36,827 bases of DNA from Terriglobus sp. Its GTDB lineage: Bacteria > Acidobacteriota > Terriglobia > Terriglobales > Acidobacteriaceae. The notes below the pieces were generated by a model. That model was given only the letters and a program-made list of their open reading frames with translations. It ran no database searches and was not told where the DNA came from. The translations under genes were made by a program, and so were the position numbers. Shown piece after piece: positions 1-9,066 of the stretch. Every line of letters starts with the position of its first letter. Within the stretch, counting starts at the first letter, position 1. Where the stretch lies: NCBI GenBank assembly GCA_026225595.1, contig JAMFTB010000067.1:1-36827 (forward strand), read 5' to 3'.

Positions 1-416
1 ATGCCTGCGGCCAGTAGCGCCGGCAGAATGGCCGAGGCGGGCAGTCGAAGGCGTCGCAGCGCTGCCGCCAGGCAGCCCAGCGAAGCCACGACCAGCAGCG
101 CGCTCAGCATCACAGCGGGGCGCGCCTGCCAGTCAAACGGCCGCAGCACCCATGTCTGTAATGCAGCGGCCGTCTTGCCGAAGAGGTGCGTACCATCCAT
201 ACCATTGGGGAATTCCTGGTACAAAAACTGGTCTGTCGAAACACCGTCGACGCCCCAGCCATAAGAGAAAGACAGGAACCACGGGTTGTCCACGTCGTAT
301 GGGCGAAAGCGGAGATACTCCAGGTTGTACCAGGCGAATAGCAGAGCCAGCATCAGCACGGTCGCAGCGGCAAAGCGCCGCTCCAGGGCATCGGCGCATC
401 GCTGCAGTGTGGTCAT
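1..416 (-). CDS. Partial polytopic membrane protein, GT-C glycosyltransferase-like
   Basis: The gene runs off the left edge of the window, so only about the first 138 residues are present. The N-terminus has a hydrophobic helix (about residues 15-28, ATVLMLALLFAW). A loop carrying R-P-Y-D-V-D-N-P-W follows, then another hydrophobic stretch near residues 105-120. An acidic motif just after the first membrane segment is typical of GT-C lipid-linked-sugar glycosyltransferases and related membrane proteins. That assignment is inferred because the rest of the protein is missing. The start ATG at 416 overlaps the stop of the upstream O-antigen ligase gene (ATGA overlap). This implies translational coupling and membership in the same exopolysaccharide operon. 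Confidence 0.6.
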   Translation of the reverse strand, partial: MTTLQRCADALERRFAAATVLMLALLFAWYNLEYLRFRPYDVDNPWFLSFSYGWGVDGVSTDQFLYQEFPNGMDGTHLFGKTAAALQTWVLRPFDWQARPAVMLSALLVVASLGCLAAALRRLRLPASAILPALLAAG

Positions 417-1786
417 GCCGGTACTTCCACGGGCGCGGGCAGGGTTGTCTGCGTCTGCTTCTCTCCGCCCAGTTGACCCTCCGGCCCATACACCATACCC
501 AGCGCGATCGCCGCGGCCACCCATGGATAGGTGAGATTCAGGTGCGCTCCAAACCAGTTGGCAATGGGCTGCATCAGCACCAGGCTGATCAGGCCAAAGC
601 CAATTCGTTTGCGGATCAATGGCAGCGCTGGTACTAGTTCAACCCAGGTGAAGTACAGGAATAGAGGCAGGCCAAGCTCGACAACATAATCAATAGGACC
701 CAGGCTGGGCGAATCCAGATTCGTCTCCACAATGGGGGACGAACGGCGGTATTGCGGATCATCGCGGACGATAGGGTAGTTGCCCCAGCCAATGCCCGCC
801 AGCGGATGCGCCGCAATCATCTTGGGTGCCAGAAATAGTCCAGCCACGCGGCCCACAACAATATTGCCGTCGTCGGGCGACAAATTAGAAATCTGCTCAT
901 AGCTACTGATGGAGGAGGTATAGCCGCTGACCAGGGCGGAGACGTTGATGACAGAAAAAGCAATAATCAGTACCGCCGCAACGGCGCACGTCGTTACCAA
1001 AAGCTTGATGCCGCGCAGACGCACGGCTGGCCCCACCAGCGCAAAAATAGCTATCTCAAACAAAGCGGCCTTTGACTGTGAACCAAGGAGCGCGATGGCA
1101 AAGAGCGACATGCTCCAAAGCCCTGCACGTTTGCTTAGCCATCCTGCCTGCATCATGGCGAGCGTCAGAAAAATGACGGTGAGAAGATACGTGCCATAAG
1201 ATCCGCCTTCGTTGTTGAACCCCACCATGCGATAGTTGCGGCCGGCGCCGCCCAGTTCAATGTGGGCTGCAATCCCAATCGCCGAGACAACGGAATACAG
1301 TGCGCCGGCAACCCCCACCCAGAAATAGGTCCAGCCGCCCACACGCAATAGCCATGGGTCTCTGCGGTAGTGCTCCGCCAGCAAAAGCATGAAAAAAACA
1401 TCGAGGAAGAGTTCGCCCTCGCGCGACAGCGTCACCATGAAGGGCTGCTTCAGCAGGCTGACGTTCCCGCCCACGTAGAAGTCCTGCCGCAGCGCGTACA
1501 ACGCCATCAGCAGCGCCAACACCATGAAGATCACCCACCGCAGCCCAATCCGAAACAGGGGGCGGCTAAGGACGATGGGCTGAGGATGGAGCAGTAGCCA
1601 GACGGTCAGCAGCAGAAGATCAAAGGCAAACAGAAATTCAAGCAGCTGCACCTCTGCAAACTTTACCTGCGACGAGGTGCATAAGATGGCCGCCAGTATC
1701 GATAAAACGAGCGCATTGTTGCGCAGGAACCAGTCCGGTGTTGCCGTGGCCTTTGCCCCCTCGGTGGCTAAGTTCTCAGTTGGCAT
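413..1786 (-). CDS. O-antigen ligase / polysaccharide polymerase-like membrane protein
   Basis: This 457-residue protein is almost wholly hydrophobic, with about ten or more predicted membrane helices. There is a large loop in the C-terminal half containing G-I-G-W-G-N-Y, similar to the periplasmic loop of O-antigen ligase/Wzy family proteins (Wzy_C). Such proteins polymerise or ligate polysaccharide repeat units at the periplasmic face of the inner membrane. The short soluble N-terminus (MPTENLATEG) precedes the first helix. Its start overlaps the end of the Wzz-type gene by 11 bases, and its stop overlaps the next gene by 4 bases. It is therefore translated as part of a tightly packed polysaccharide operon. 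WaaL-type ligase and Wzy-type polymerase cannot be separated by eye. The context with an export protein and chain-length protein favours a polymerase for exopolysaccharide. Confidence 0.75.
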   Translation of the reverse strand: MPTENLATEGAKATATPDWFLRNNALVLSILAAILCTSSQVKFAEVQLLEFLFAFDLLLLTVWLLLHPQPIVLSRPLFRIGLRWVIFMVLALLMALYALRQDFYVGGNVSLLKQPFMVTLSREGELFLDVFFMLLLAEHYRRDPWLLRVGGWTYFWVGVAGALYSVVSAIGIAAHIELGGAGRNYRMVGFNNEGGSYGTYLLTVIFLTLAMMQAGWLSKRAGLWSMSLFAIALLGSQSKAALFEIAIFALVGPAVRLRGIKLLVTTCAVAAVLIIAFSVINVSALVSGYTSSISSYEQISNLSPDDGNIVVGRVAGLFLAPKMIAAHPLAGIGWGNYPIVRDDPQYRRSSPIVETNLDSPSLGPIDYVVELGLPLFLYFTWVELVPALPLIRKRIGFGLISLVLMQPIANWFGAHLNLTYPWVAAAIALGMVYGPEGQLGGEKQTQTTLPAPVEVPA

Positions 1787-2954
1787 GGCCCGTCTCCGCA
1801 GGCGGTCCGCTCAACGCACGCTTCCACGCGGTGTAGCGCGCCAGGCCGGAGGGCGACATGTGCCAGCGCTGGAGGATGGTGCGCGTCAGCAGAAGACCCG
1901 CCGCAATCAGGAAGAACAGCATGCCGCCTACCAGCGCCCATATCTTCCGCGATGGAGAAGACTTCATCTGCGCAACCTCACCGGGATCGATGAGCGACAA
2001 CGAAGGCGTATAGCTGTCCTGCATGCTGGTGGTGGACAGGCCACGGGTCAGCGCTTCCATGGTGCTGGTGTGGAAGGTTACCTCGCGCTGTGCACGCTGC
2101 ACCTCCATCGACAGCCCCGGCAGCTGCGCAGGGGAGTTGGCCTGTGAGCTCTTCGCTTCCAGCCCTGCGATCTGCCCCTGCAGGCTGCTGATCTGTGATT
2201 GCAGGTTGATGACGGCGGGATTCGCATCCGTCGACGATGTGCGCAGCAAAGCCAGCTGCGTCTCCAGGTCATTGATGCGGCCACGCAGTGTTGCTACCTG
2301 TTGCACGCCCAGCGCTGCCTGCGCTCCGGGCAGTACCAGTCCGGTCTTCACCTCTGCATCGCGCAGCGCGCTCTCTGCCTGGTACAGCTTGTCGCGTTCT
2401 GCCTGTAGCGGGCCAGAGAGAAAGTCGAGCCGGTGCTTGCTCTCATCGGATGCAATCCGTTGCGTCAACCGGTACAGCGCTGCAAAGTACTCGTTGGAGA
2501 TGCGCGCTGCCAGCCTCGGATCTTTGTCCGTGGTTGTGATCGTGACGAAGTTATTCGCGTTGATGGCGAACTTTGTCTTGGCCTGAAGGATCTTCCGCGC
2601 AGCAAAGCCATCCTTCGCCTTCAGAACATGCACCAGGTCAAGGTGCTGCACCACATCATCGGTAACACCATTGCTTGTCAGCATGGCGCGGTACTCATCG
2701 CCGGGGTTGGCGCGAATACTGAAGATCAGCGGCGAGCTTGAGGACCGTTGCGGCGGCATAAACTTCAGCTCAGACTCGTACAGCTTTGGACGCGTGTACG
2801 ACAGCCCATAGAACAGGGCCATACCCAGCACGCCCCAACCCAGCAGCCTGAACTTGCTGCGCCACAGCACGCCCACGTAGAAAAGCACATCCAGCACCAC
2901 GGTCTCTGCGGTGGAGTGCGGCTGCGTGATGTTGGTTCCCACAGTGGTTTCCAT
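1776..2954 (-). CDS. Wzz/GumC-type polysaccharide chain-length determinant
   Basis: This 392-residue inner-membrane protein has the classic Wzz layout. A membrane helix lies near residues 35-55 (LGWGVLGMALFYGLSY). A long periplasmic region follows, including a coiled coil of about residues 165-300 (many L/A/E/Q heptads). A second helix lies near residues 335-358 (IWALVGGMLFFLIAAGLLL). A P-S-R motif precedes the second helix. The family sets polymer length and bridges the polymerase to the outer-membrane exporter. There is no cytoplasmic tyrosine-kinase domain, so this is the kinase-less type. Only 5 bases separate it from the upstream SLBB gene and it overlaps the downstream polymerase-like gene, so one transcript is likely. 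Confidence 0.85.
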   Translation of the reverse strand: METTVGTNITQPHSTAETVVLDVLFYVGVLWRSKFRLLGWGVLGMALFYGLSYTRPKLYESELKFMPPQRSSSSPLIFSIRANPGDEYRAMLTSNGVTDDVVQHLDLVHVLKAKDGFAARKILQAKTKFAINANNFVTITTTDKDPRLAARISNEYFAALYRLTQRIASDESKHRLDFLSGPLQAERDKLYQAESALRDAEVKTGLVLPGAQAALGVQQVATLRGRINDLETQLALLRTSSTDANPAVINLQSQISSLQGQIAGLEAKSSQANSPAQLPGLSMEVQRAQREVTFHTSTMEALTRGLSTTSMQDSYTPSLSLIDPGEVAQMKSSPSRKIWALVGGMLFFLIAAGLLLTRTILQRWHMSPSGLARYTAWKRALSGPPAETGHAN

Positions 2955-2959
2955 TGAAA

Positions 2960-5500
2960 TTATTTAACGATTGCCAGTACGGACAGGGGCAGCGCAACTG
3001 CGCTGAGTACAGAGCTGATGGCAACAATATCGCGCATCAGGTTGTGATGGGATATCTGCGGCGGCACGACAACCGTGTCGCCCGGCAGCACGCCGGCCTT
3101 CTCCACGTCACTGTATTGCTTCGACACAACGGAGCCATCTGCACGCACCACAAACATGCGCTTCTTATCTGCAGTGCGTGTGGGGCCGCCAGCATCACGC
3201 AGGTAGTCGCGGACCTGTTCCTTTGACAGGAACAGGAAGGACGCCGCGTTGTAGACCTCACCCGACACTGCCACGCTGGTGGGCTGCCGGGGAACAATAA
3301 AGCGGTCTCCATCTTCCAGCGGGATATCCGGAATGCTGTCCATCCCTGCGGCGGTTGGCGCCATCTTCAGCACAATGCGACCGGTGGCCTCCATGCGGCG
3401 GATGCGTCCCACCGCGTCGCGTGCGCTTTGTGCCTCTGCATTGGCGGCCTGCGCAGCGCCGCCAGGGTCAAGCGCGGAGCCAACGGAGTTACTGATCTGC
3501 GTGTTGATCTGTGCCTCAAGCGAATCCGCGTACTCGCGCAAACGCTGCTGCTCCACGCGGCGTGTGGATTGCCGTGTGAACTCCGATGCGTAGAGGTAGG
3601 CATCGCCGCTCAGGCCGCCGGCACGCTGAATCAGCGACCGCAGCGTCTCTCCCGGCTGAACGCTGTAGACACCGGCAGCATTAAACTCACCCTCCAGCCG
3701 CACAAAGCGCGTCTGCTGCGCCTGCGGCACGCGGATATCCGCCTTGGAGAAGATCGTGATGGTGTCGCCTGGCTGCAGGCTCAGGTTCTGCGTAGCATCG
3801 CCGTTCAGCAGGGCGCCCGGGTTAAAAGGGATCAGCGATGTGGTCAGCGCAGCCGGGTCCAGCCGTTCAATCACGGCATAGGCCAGGTCTACATCCGGCG
3901 CTTCCAGCACCACCGTGTTGGTGGGCGTAAACGTGCCGGAGTTCTGCGTAAGCGCGTCGCCAATGGTGGTTCCGCTGCCATTGGCATTCGAGGATTGTGC
4001 GGCCGTAGGCGTGGGCGAATCATTGCGGCTGCCCGTGGTGCCGCCAGTTGGCGATGTACCCGGTTGCAGCACACCCTGCTGCGGCTGGTAGTTCTGCGCG
4101 GGCAGCCCCAGCTGGTTCAGGGTGCGGTAGTAGTTGCGCGTCACCAGGGCTTCGCGGTTGGGGATAAGGTCCAGCAGCCGCATTCCCTCGTGCCACACGT
4201 AACGCCCTGGCGCGGTTACATTGCCGCGCAGCGTGACCGCGTTCTTGTACTGGTCTGAGATAGAGGCAATCGTGACTATGTCGCCGCCATGAATCTCCAG
4301 CGAGTTGCTGGTCTTCAGGTCAATGTCGCGGATGGACCGCTGCGTGTGGTTGTAGATGCTTTCCACGCGCGCGCTGGTGCCGGTCGCGGTGGGTGAAAGT
4401 CCATGGGCCAGCGTCAGCAGCTGCCCCAGCGTGGTCTCATCGCGCAGCTCGTAGATGCCGGAATCGACCACGGAGCCGACCACTGCAACCTGCGGACCTA
4501 CCGTGGGCACAAACAGAATGTCGCCCGGCTGCAGCTGCATGTCCTTGCTCTTGTCACCATGCAGCAGCAGGTCATACAAATCCAGCGTGGAGACGGTGCG
4601 GCCGCCGCGGCGCAACTCAATGCGGCGCAGGCTGCCCTGCGGACGCACGCCGCCGGAGGCAAACAACGCATTCACCATGGTGGCAAGCGACGACACGGTA
4701 TATGCGCCCGGCCGCGGTGTCTCACCCAGGATGTAGATCTGGATGGAGTGGATCTGGCCCAGCGTTACGCTGAGCTCAAAGTTGCGGTAGATACGGCCGA
4801 TCTGCTGCTGCAGAAACGGCTTCAGCTCGCGGAACTGCAGGCCGCTGACGGTAAGTGCGCCAACCTCTGGAATGGTGATGCTGCCCGCACGGTCCACCGT
4901 GAAGGTGCCCTGGCGGTTGAACTGGCCTGTGGCGGAGACGCGAATCTCATCGCCCGGACCGATCACGTAATCCTGCGGCACCTGTGCATCGCCAATAGGG
5001 GCAAAGGTGCTGGGCGCGCCCGAAAACAAGCCTGATCCAAAAATGGGCAGTGGAGCTCCCAGCGTCTGCTGCACCATCACCTGAAATTCAGTGGGTGTGG
5101 GCGTCTCTGCGGAGGTTCGCTGCTGTTGATTGCGTTCTGCCGCATTGGTGTCGCGGTCGTTGCCGTTCTTGCTATCGCTGCCGTTCGCGTTGTTGGTGCC
5201 GTTCGTATTGTTGTTCTGAGGCGTTGTGCCATTCCAGTTGGGCGTTGTGCCCGCCGGAGTGGCTCCAGCCTGCGCAGGCACCTGCACGGTAATGACCTGG
5301 GGCGCGGCTGCGGGTGCAGCGGCTGCTGCTGCCTGGCCAAACGCTGGCAGGCAACCGGTTGCAAGCAAGGCTCCGGCAGTCAGCCATGCAAAATCACGCA
5401 TGGGAGCGCAAACACCACGGCTCTTCCGAAAAACCGCACAAAGCAGATGGGAAACCATGGGGCGAACCGCGGTTGAAACGCCCGGAACTACCTCATTCAC
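2960..5500 (-). CDS. Multi-SLBB polysaccharide export protein (Wza-like)
   Basis: This 846-residue exported protein begins the exopolysaccharide operon. After a signal sequence (about residues 34-56, WLTAGALLATGCLPAFGQ) comes a disordered N/G/T/Q-rich stretch. A polysaccharide export domain then starts at D-Y-V-I-G-P-G-D-E-I-R-V. Several SLBB-type beta-grasp repeats follow (for example ILGETPRPGAYTV, VVGSVVDSGIYEL, LRGNVTAPGRYVW, VSGEVYNAASFLF), and a hydrophobic C-terminal helix ends the protein. At 846 residues it is about twice the length of Wza (around 380), with extra SLBB copies and an Asn/Ser/Thr-rich insert near residues 470-515. The ATG at 5500 has a GAGGA 11 bases upstream and gives a 33-residue extension before the signal peptide. 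An ATG at 5401 would give a normal signal peptide but lacks a visible ribosome binding site. Confidence 0.88.
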   Translation of the reverse strand: MNEVVPGVSTAVRPMVSHLLCAVFRKSRGVCAPMRDFAWLTAGALLATGCLPAFGQAAAAAAPAAAPQVITVQVPAQAGATPAGTTPNWNGTTPQNNNTNGTNNANGSDSKNGNDRDTNAAERNQQQRTSAETPTPTEFQVMVQQTLGAPLPIFGSGLFSGAPSTFAPIGDAQVPQDYVIGPGDEIRVSATGQFNRQGTFTVDRAGSITIPEVGALTVSGLQFRELKPFLQQQIGRIYRNFELSVTLGQIHSIQIYILGETPRPGAYTVSSLATMVNALFASGGVRPQGSLRRIELRRGGRTVSTLDLYDLLLHGDKSKDMQLQPGDILFVPTVGPQVAVVGSVVDSGIYELRDETTLGQLLTLAHGLSPTATGTSARVESIYNHTQRSIRDIDLKTSNSLEIHGGDIVTIASISDQYKNAVTLRGNVTAPGRYVWHEGMRLLDLIPNREALVTRNYYRTLNQLGLPAQNYQPQQGVLQPGTSPTGGTTGSRNDSPTPTAAQSSNANGSGTTIGDALTQNSGTFTPTNTVVLEAPDVDLAYAVIERLDPAALTTSLIPFNPGALLNGDATQNLSLQPGDTITIFSKADIRVPQAQQTRFVRLEGEFNAAGVYSVQPGETLRSLIQRAGGLSGDAYLYASEFTRQSTRRVEQQRLREYADSLEAQINTQISNSVGSALDPGGAAQAANAEAQSARDAVGRIRRMEATGRIVLKMAPTAAGMDSIPDIPLEDGDRFIVPRQPTSVAVSGEVYNAASFLFLSKEQVRDYLRDAGGPTRTADKKRMFVVRADGSVVSKQYSDVEKAGVLPGDTVVVPPQISHHNLMRDIVAISSVLSAVALPLSVLAIVK

Positions 5501-5647
5501 TTCGAAATCCTCAGGGCCAGGGCACCGGTAGCTGGCAGCCCCGCCATATCTTGAAAGTGTAATCGATGGGACGCCTCCATTGGTGAAATGGTCTCCCGGG
5601 CATCTCCGGGCGCACGGTAGTGACTCTTAATAGGCCAGGAGATTGCC

Positions 5648-5851
5648 ATGGATACCACGAAGTCGGCTTCAGGGAATGCTACCGGCGCAGAGCCCTCAGG
5701 ACCGCGCGGCGATAACCCCGCAACCGCAGGTCCCGGCAACACCGGTATCCGCTCGGCCACGCCGGAGAACAGCGGCGGCCACATCAATCCATCTGCGCCG
5801 GGAGACACCGGCACCACGCCCAGCACCACTCCACGCAACGGGGATCAATAA
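5648..5851 (+). CDS. Small Gly/Thr/Pro-rich disordered protein (hydrophilin-like)
   Basis: This 67-residue protein starts at an ATG six bases after a good ribosome binding site (AGGAG, 5637-5641). It contains no aromatic residues, no cysteine, no leucine and no valine. Gly (12 of 67), Thr, Pro, Ser, Asn and Ala dominate, so it should be fully disordered. Composition and size resemble hydrophilin or desiccation-stress proteins, but no family is recognised. It is transcribed divergently from the exopolysaccharide operon. It ends shortly before a perfect terminator hairpin at 5911-5936, which supports a real monocistronic gene. A chance open frame remains possible. Confidence 0.55.
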   Translation: MDTTKSASGNATGAEPSGPRGDNPATAGPGNTGIRSATPENSGGHINPSAPGDTGTTPSTTPRNGDQ

Positions 5852-5910
5852 GCAACGGGACCAATAACCCGCTGGGAGTAGCCCAAACAAATCAAGCAAC
5901 GGAAAACAGA

Positions 5911-5942
5911 AGAGGCGAGCCCGAAGGCTCGCCTCTTTCTTT
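5911..5942. terminator. Bidirectional rho-independent terminator
   Basis: A perfect 11-bp stem (AGAGGCGAGCC at 5911-5921 with its complement at 5926-5936) closes a CGAA tetraloop. On the plus strand it is followed by TTCTTT, and on the minus strand by TCTGTTTTCC. It lies between the convergent ends of the 67-residue gene and the phosphate transporter, so it can end both transcripts. Confidence 0.88.
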
Positions 5943-5955
5943 GCTGCGTAAAGAG

Positions 5956-7575
5956 TTACTTGGCCATTGCGTTGAAGGCCCAGAACAGCCCAGCCGAGAG
6001 CAGCGCGGCTGCCGGCAGCGTAAAGACCCACGCAGCCGCAATGTCGCGGATTGTGGACAGCTGCAGACCGCTCTTGTTCGCAGCCATGGTGCCTGCGATA
6101 CCAGAGCTGAGTACGTGCGTGGTCGATACCGGCAGACCATAGCCATCAGCCAGACCGATGGTGATCATTGCGGTGATCTCTGCCGCAGCGCCCTGTGCAT
6201 AGGTCAGGTGGGTCTTGCCGATTTTTTCACCCACCGTCACCACAATGCGCTTCCAGCCAACCATGGTGCCAAGGCCCAGTGCCAGTGCCACTGCAACCTT
6301 CACCCATGTGGGGATGAAGCGGGTCGACTTGTCGAGGAACTTCTTGTAGTTGCCCACGACGGCTGTGTCACTGGCGCTGAGTTTCGGTGCGCCATCTGCC
6401 TTGGGGAACAGGCGGAAGACTTCGCTGACCAGGTACATCTGGTTTCGCACGTTGGCCTGCATGTTCTGCGGAACGTCGCCCAGCGAACCATAGCTCTGTG
6501 CTTCGTTGCGGATGGCGAGAACCATCTGCTCAGTTGCAAGTGTGGTCGCCGGCGTATAGGTGTGCGTGGAGACGAAGCGCTCCAGCTCCTGGCCTGGATC
6601 GCCAACCACTGCGCCCGGATCCACATAGTTCTGCAGGGTGCCGGCTACCTGTGTGGATACTGCGGCAAAGGTAGCAATCTCGTTGCGGCTGACGGTGTGG
6701 TTCAACGCGTAAGCGGTGGGAACAGTACCGACGAGGATGAGCATGATGAGTCCCATGCCCTTCTGGCCGTCGTTGGAACCGTGGAAGAACGAAACGCCGG
6801 TGCAGGTAAGAATCAGCAGAGCGCGGATGTGGAAGGGCGGCGGATCGGTGCCTTCCGGAGCCTTGTACAGGCGCGGATCCTTCAGCAGCAGCTTGAATCC
6901 CCAGAAGAGCAGGGCAGCCATAAAGAAGCCAACCAGCGGCGAGATCAGCAGCGCCTTGAAGACCTTGGTGACCTGCTCCCAGTCCACGCCGCTCAGGCCG
7001 CTCTTGCCCTGCATGATCTGGTTCATGATGCCCACGCCCAGGATCGAACCGATCATGGTGTGCGAGCTGGAGGCGGGAAGACCGCGCCACCACGTTGCCA
7101 GGTTCCACAGGATGGCCGCAACCAGCAGCGCAAACACCATGGAGAAGCCAGAGCCCTTGCTCACCTTCATGATGAGCGAGACCGGCAGCAGCGTGATGAT
7201 GGAGAACGCCACCGCGCCCGAGCTGGTGATCACACCAATGAAGTTCCACAGGCCCGACCACACCACCGCAATGTGCGGCTCCAGCGAGTGGGTGTAGATC
7301 ACCGTCGCCACCGCGTTCGCCGTGTCGTGGAAGCCGTTGACGAACTCAAAGCCCAGCGCAATCAGCAGCGCCACGCCCAGCAGAACGAACGGAAAGATGG
7401 AAGCCTGGTGAACCGAGGAAAGGTCCACAGAGAGCTTGGTGATGATGTAAATAAGCCCAACAACCAGCATGACACCGAAGACGATGCCGCCGATCTTGGC
7501 TGCTGGTGAGCCCTTTTGATTCTGCATTTTCTGCTCTAGGGCAGAAAGCTGTGGTGCGGGTGCGGTCGTCGCCAT
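5956..7575 (-). CDS. pit: PiT-family inorganic phosphate transporter
   Basis: This 539-residue polytopic protein is a low-affinity phosphate:cation symporter of the inner membrane. The N-terminal PiT signature is clear (GFEFVNGFHDTANAVATVIY, about residues 55-75). The internally duplicated C-terminal signature is also present (about residues 465-500, with GLPVSTTHVLSSGIAG). The SSSHTMIGSILG motif near residue 155 is the matching repeat in the first half. A central hydrophilic loop of about 110 residues separates the halves, as in E. coli PitA (499 residues). The first 20 residues are soluble and A/Q-rich. No PhoU-type partner and no recognisable Pho box were seen nearby. Transcription ends at the shared terminator at 5911-5942. 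Confidence 0.93.
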   Translation of the reverse strand: MATTAPAPQLSALEQKMQNQKGSPAAKIGGIVFGVMLVVGLIYIITKLSVDLSSVHQASIFPFVLLGVALLIALGFEFVNGFHDTANAVATVIYTHSLEPHIAVVWSGLWNFIGVITSSGAVAFSIITLLPVSLIMKVSKGSGFSMVFALLVAAILWNLATWWRGLPASSSHTMIGSILGVGIMNQIMQGKSGLSGVDWEQVTKVFKALLISPLVGFFMAALLFWGFKLLLKDPRLYKAPEGTDPPPFHIRALLILTCTGVSFFHGSNDGQKGMGLIMLILVGTVPTAYALNHTVSRNEIATFAAVSTQVAGTLQNYVDPGAVVGDPGQELERFVSTHTYTPATTLATEQMVLAIRNEAQSYGSLGDVPQNMQANVRNQMYLVSEVFRLFPKADGAPKLSASDTAVVGNYKKFLDKSTRFIPTWVKVAVALALGLGTMVGWKRIVVTVGEKIGKTHLTYAQGAAAEITAMITIGLADGYGLPVSTTHVLSSGIAGTMAANKSGLQLSTIRDIAAAWVFTLPAAALLSAGLFWAFNAMAK

Positions 7576-7748
7576 GGGAAGAAGCGCCTCGAATCGAGCT
7601 GAGTAGGGAACGCCCCAACTCTACGAGGCTGCTGCGACGGCAGCGTTACAGCAGGATGAAATCAACCTTAAGTCGCGGATACCCGGATCGGATAGCCGCT
7701 AAAGTGCTCATAAATCGGGGCATTTCCCTCAGCTGGGCTTAAGGAAGG

Positions 7749-8714
7749 TTGCCGTATCCTCTGCCCATGAACCAGAAAGCAGCGCCAGAACGGGTGCCAG
7801 GCCAGCTGCCTGCGACGGCCGCTTACCGGACCGCCAGCCCGCGCCTACATGGCGTTGCACGAATCCTCATGGGCCTAAATGCAGTCCAACGGTATGTGAG
7901 TATCAAGCCACTTATCTCTTCTTCTGTATTTCGGTCGGTATTTCCAGCCCGGAACCAGGCCTCTCTTGCGCTGGTCGCGTGTTTGTTTCTGGCGGCGTAT
8001 CCCGCGGCAAGGGCTCAGGCCGTGGCAGCACGGGAAGTACCGGAGGCCATGTTCTCCAGCTCGCTCGCAGACCTGCCGGACAGTCCGGATCAGCAGGCTC
8101 CCACAACCGCTTCGCCCGATTCTGACGAGCCGCAGCAGACCAAGCGCATTCTGGGCATCGTGCCCAACTTCCGCGCGGTCAGCTCCTCGGAGATTCTGCC
8201 GGCCCAGTCCGTGAAGGAAAAGTTCATCACGGCCACGCAAGACAGCTTTGACTACAGCGCCATCCTGATTCCCGCTGCGGTTGCTGCGTACGACCTTGGC
8301 ACGAACCAGACGCCGGAGTTTGGCACGGGCGGCACCGGCTATGGCCGTTACTTCTGGCATGCCGCCCTGGACCAGACCTCGGAAAATTATTTTGTCGAGT
8401 TCATCGTGCCCGCCGTCACGCACCAGGACACGCGCTTCTACACGATGCGGGATGGCAACTTCTGGAAGAAGACGGGATACGCTCTCAGCCGCGTCGTCGT
8501 CACGCGGAATGACAAGGCGAACCAGACCTTCAACACCAGCGAGGTGCTGGGTTCGGGCATGTCCGCCGCTCTGTCTAACGCCTACTACCCTTCCAGCACG
8601 CGCACCTTCTCCAACACCGCAAGGAACTGGGGACTCGACATTGGCATTGATGCGCTGTCGTTCGTCTTCAGAGAATTCTGGCCAGACATCAACCACGCAC
8701 TCAAGCACAACTAA
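7749..8714 (+). CDS. Exported protein of unknown function
   Basis: The product is up to 321 residues and is not a family I can name. A secretion signal lies at about residues 55-78 (ASLALVACLFLAAYPAARAQA), so the mature protein is extracytoplasmic. Following it are a Pro/Ser/Asp-rich linker and a globular domain of about 180 residues. That domain contains several glycine/aromatic patches (GTGGTGYGRYFWHA, THQDTRFYTM, NWGLDIGIDALSFVFREFWPDI). The start is uncertain: TTG at 7749 directly follows AAGGAAGG, and in-frame ATG at 7767 and 7869 or GTG at 7896 are alternatives that place the signal peptide closer to the N-terminus. It is preceded by 173 bp divergent from the phosphate transporter and followed by palindromic repeats. 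Confidence 0.7.
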   Translation: MPYPLPMNQKAAPERVPGQLPATAAYRTASPRLHGVARILMGLNAVQRYVSIKPLISSSVFRSVFPARNQASLALVACLFLAAYPAARAQAVAAREVPEAMFSSSLADLPDSPDQQAPTTASPDSDEPQQTKRILGIVPNFRAVSSSEILPAQSVKEKFITATQDSFDYSAILIPAAVAAYDLGTNQTPEFGTGGTGYGRYFWHAALDQTSENYFVEFIVPAVTHQDTRFYTMRDGNFWKKTGYALSRVVVTRNDKANQTFNTSEVLGSGMSAALSNAYYPSSTRTFSNTARNWGLDIGIDALSFVFREFWPDINHALKHN

Positions 8715-8730
8715 CCGGCGCAAAGAAACG

Positions 8731-8957
8731 TGTCCCGCCGGACGGGCCCGCTACGCGCGGTGCGGGCGTTTGCACGCCTTCTTACTGGCTTCGCCCTCGC
8801 CCCTCCCGACGGTCGGGTTCGAATTCGGGTGCCCCATGTCTCGATTTTGAGACATGGGTTTCCACGAACTCCGTGCCGACATCGGGAGGCACACGCAAAG
8901 CAGGAAAAAGGTGCGTGAGCACCCGCCCTCCGCGCAGGAGACCCGGCCGGCAGGACA
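8731..8957. repeat. Inverted pair of tripartite palindromic repeats (family A) with central hairpin
   Basis: A reverse copy (8731-8817) and a forward copy (8876-8957) of a roughly 85-bp element face each other. Each copy contains a CCGAC-N-CGG-type hairpin, a GGCGTG/GGTGCGTGAGCACC-type hairpin, and an end with C-C-G-G-C-A-G-G-A-C-A. Between them is a perfect 10-bp hairpin (CCCATGTCTC at 8833-8842 with 8849-8858, loop GATTTT). Further copies occur at 15558, 23595/23661 and 29119/29296. Confidence 0.8.
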
Positions 8958-8972
8958 TGATGTCCGGTGTCT

Positions 8973-8978
8973 TAGAAT
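8973..8978 (+). promoter_or_regulatory. Candidate -10 box for the tRNA gene
   Basis: TAGAAT (five of six bases of TATAAT) ends 12 bases before the tRNA 5' end. The usual -35 position falls within or next to the end of the adjacent family A repeat (AGGACA at 8952-8957, spacing 15), beside a GGACATGATGTCC palindrome. This is inferred from spacing only. Confidence 0.35.
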
Positions 8979-8990
8979 CAATTCAACACC

Positions 8991-9066
8991 GGGCCTATAG
9001 CTCAACGGTTAGAGCAGTGGACTCATAATCCATTGGTTCCAGGTTCAAATCCTGGTGGGCCCACCA
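8991..9066 (+). tRNA. tRNA with CAT anticodon, probably tRNA-Ile2 (lysidine type)
   Basis: The full 76-nt cloverleaf includes the encoded CCA. The acceptor stem GGGCCTA pairs with TGGGCCC, with one G-U pair. The D arm is AGCTCAACGGTTAGAGC, the anticodon loop is CTCATAA, and the T arm contains GGTTCAAATCC. The anticodon is CAT. The CTCATAA loop and close resemblance to E. coli tRNA-Ile2 in the D arm and anticodon stem favour the isoleucine (k2C) isoacceptor. Automated calls often label such genes tRNA-Met. Confidence 0.93.

Noticed and set aside
5941-7509. 522-residue plus-strand open frame
   Set aside because: It is antisense to the pit gene, whose PiT signatures are unmistakable, and has no recognisable motifs.
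8751-9005. 84-residue minus-strand frame in the repeat pair
   Set aside because: It lies wholly within family A repeats and the tRNA; the same pseudo-peptides recur at other copies.
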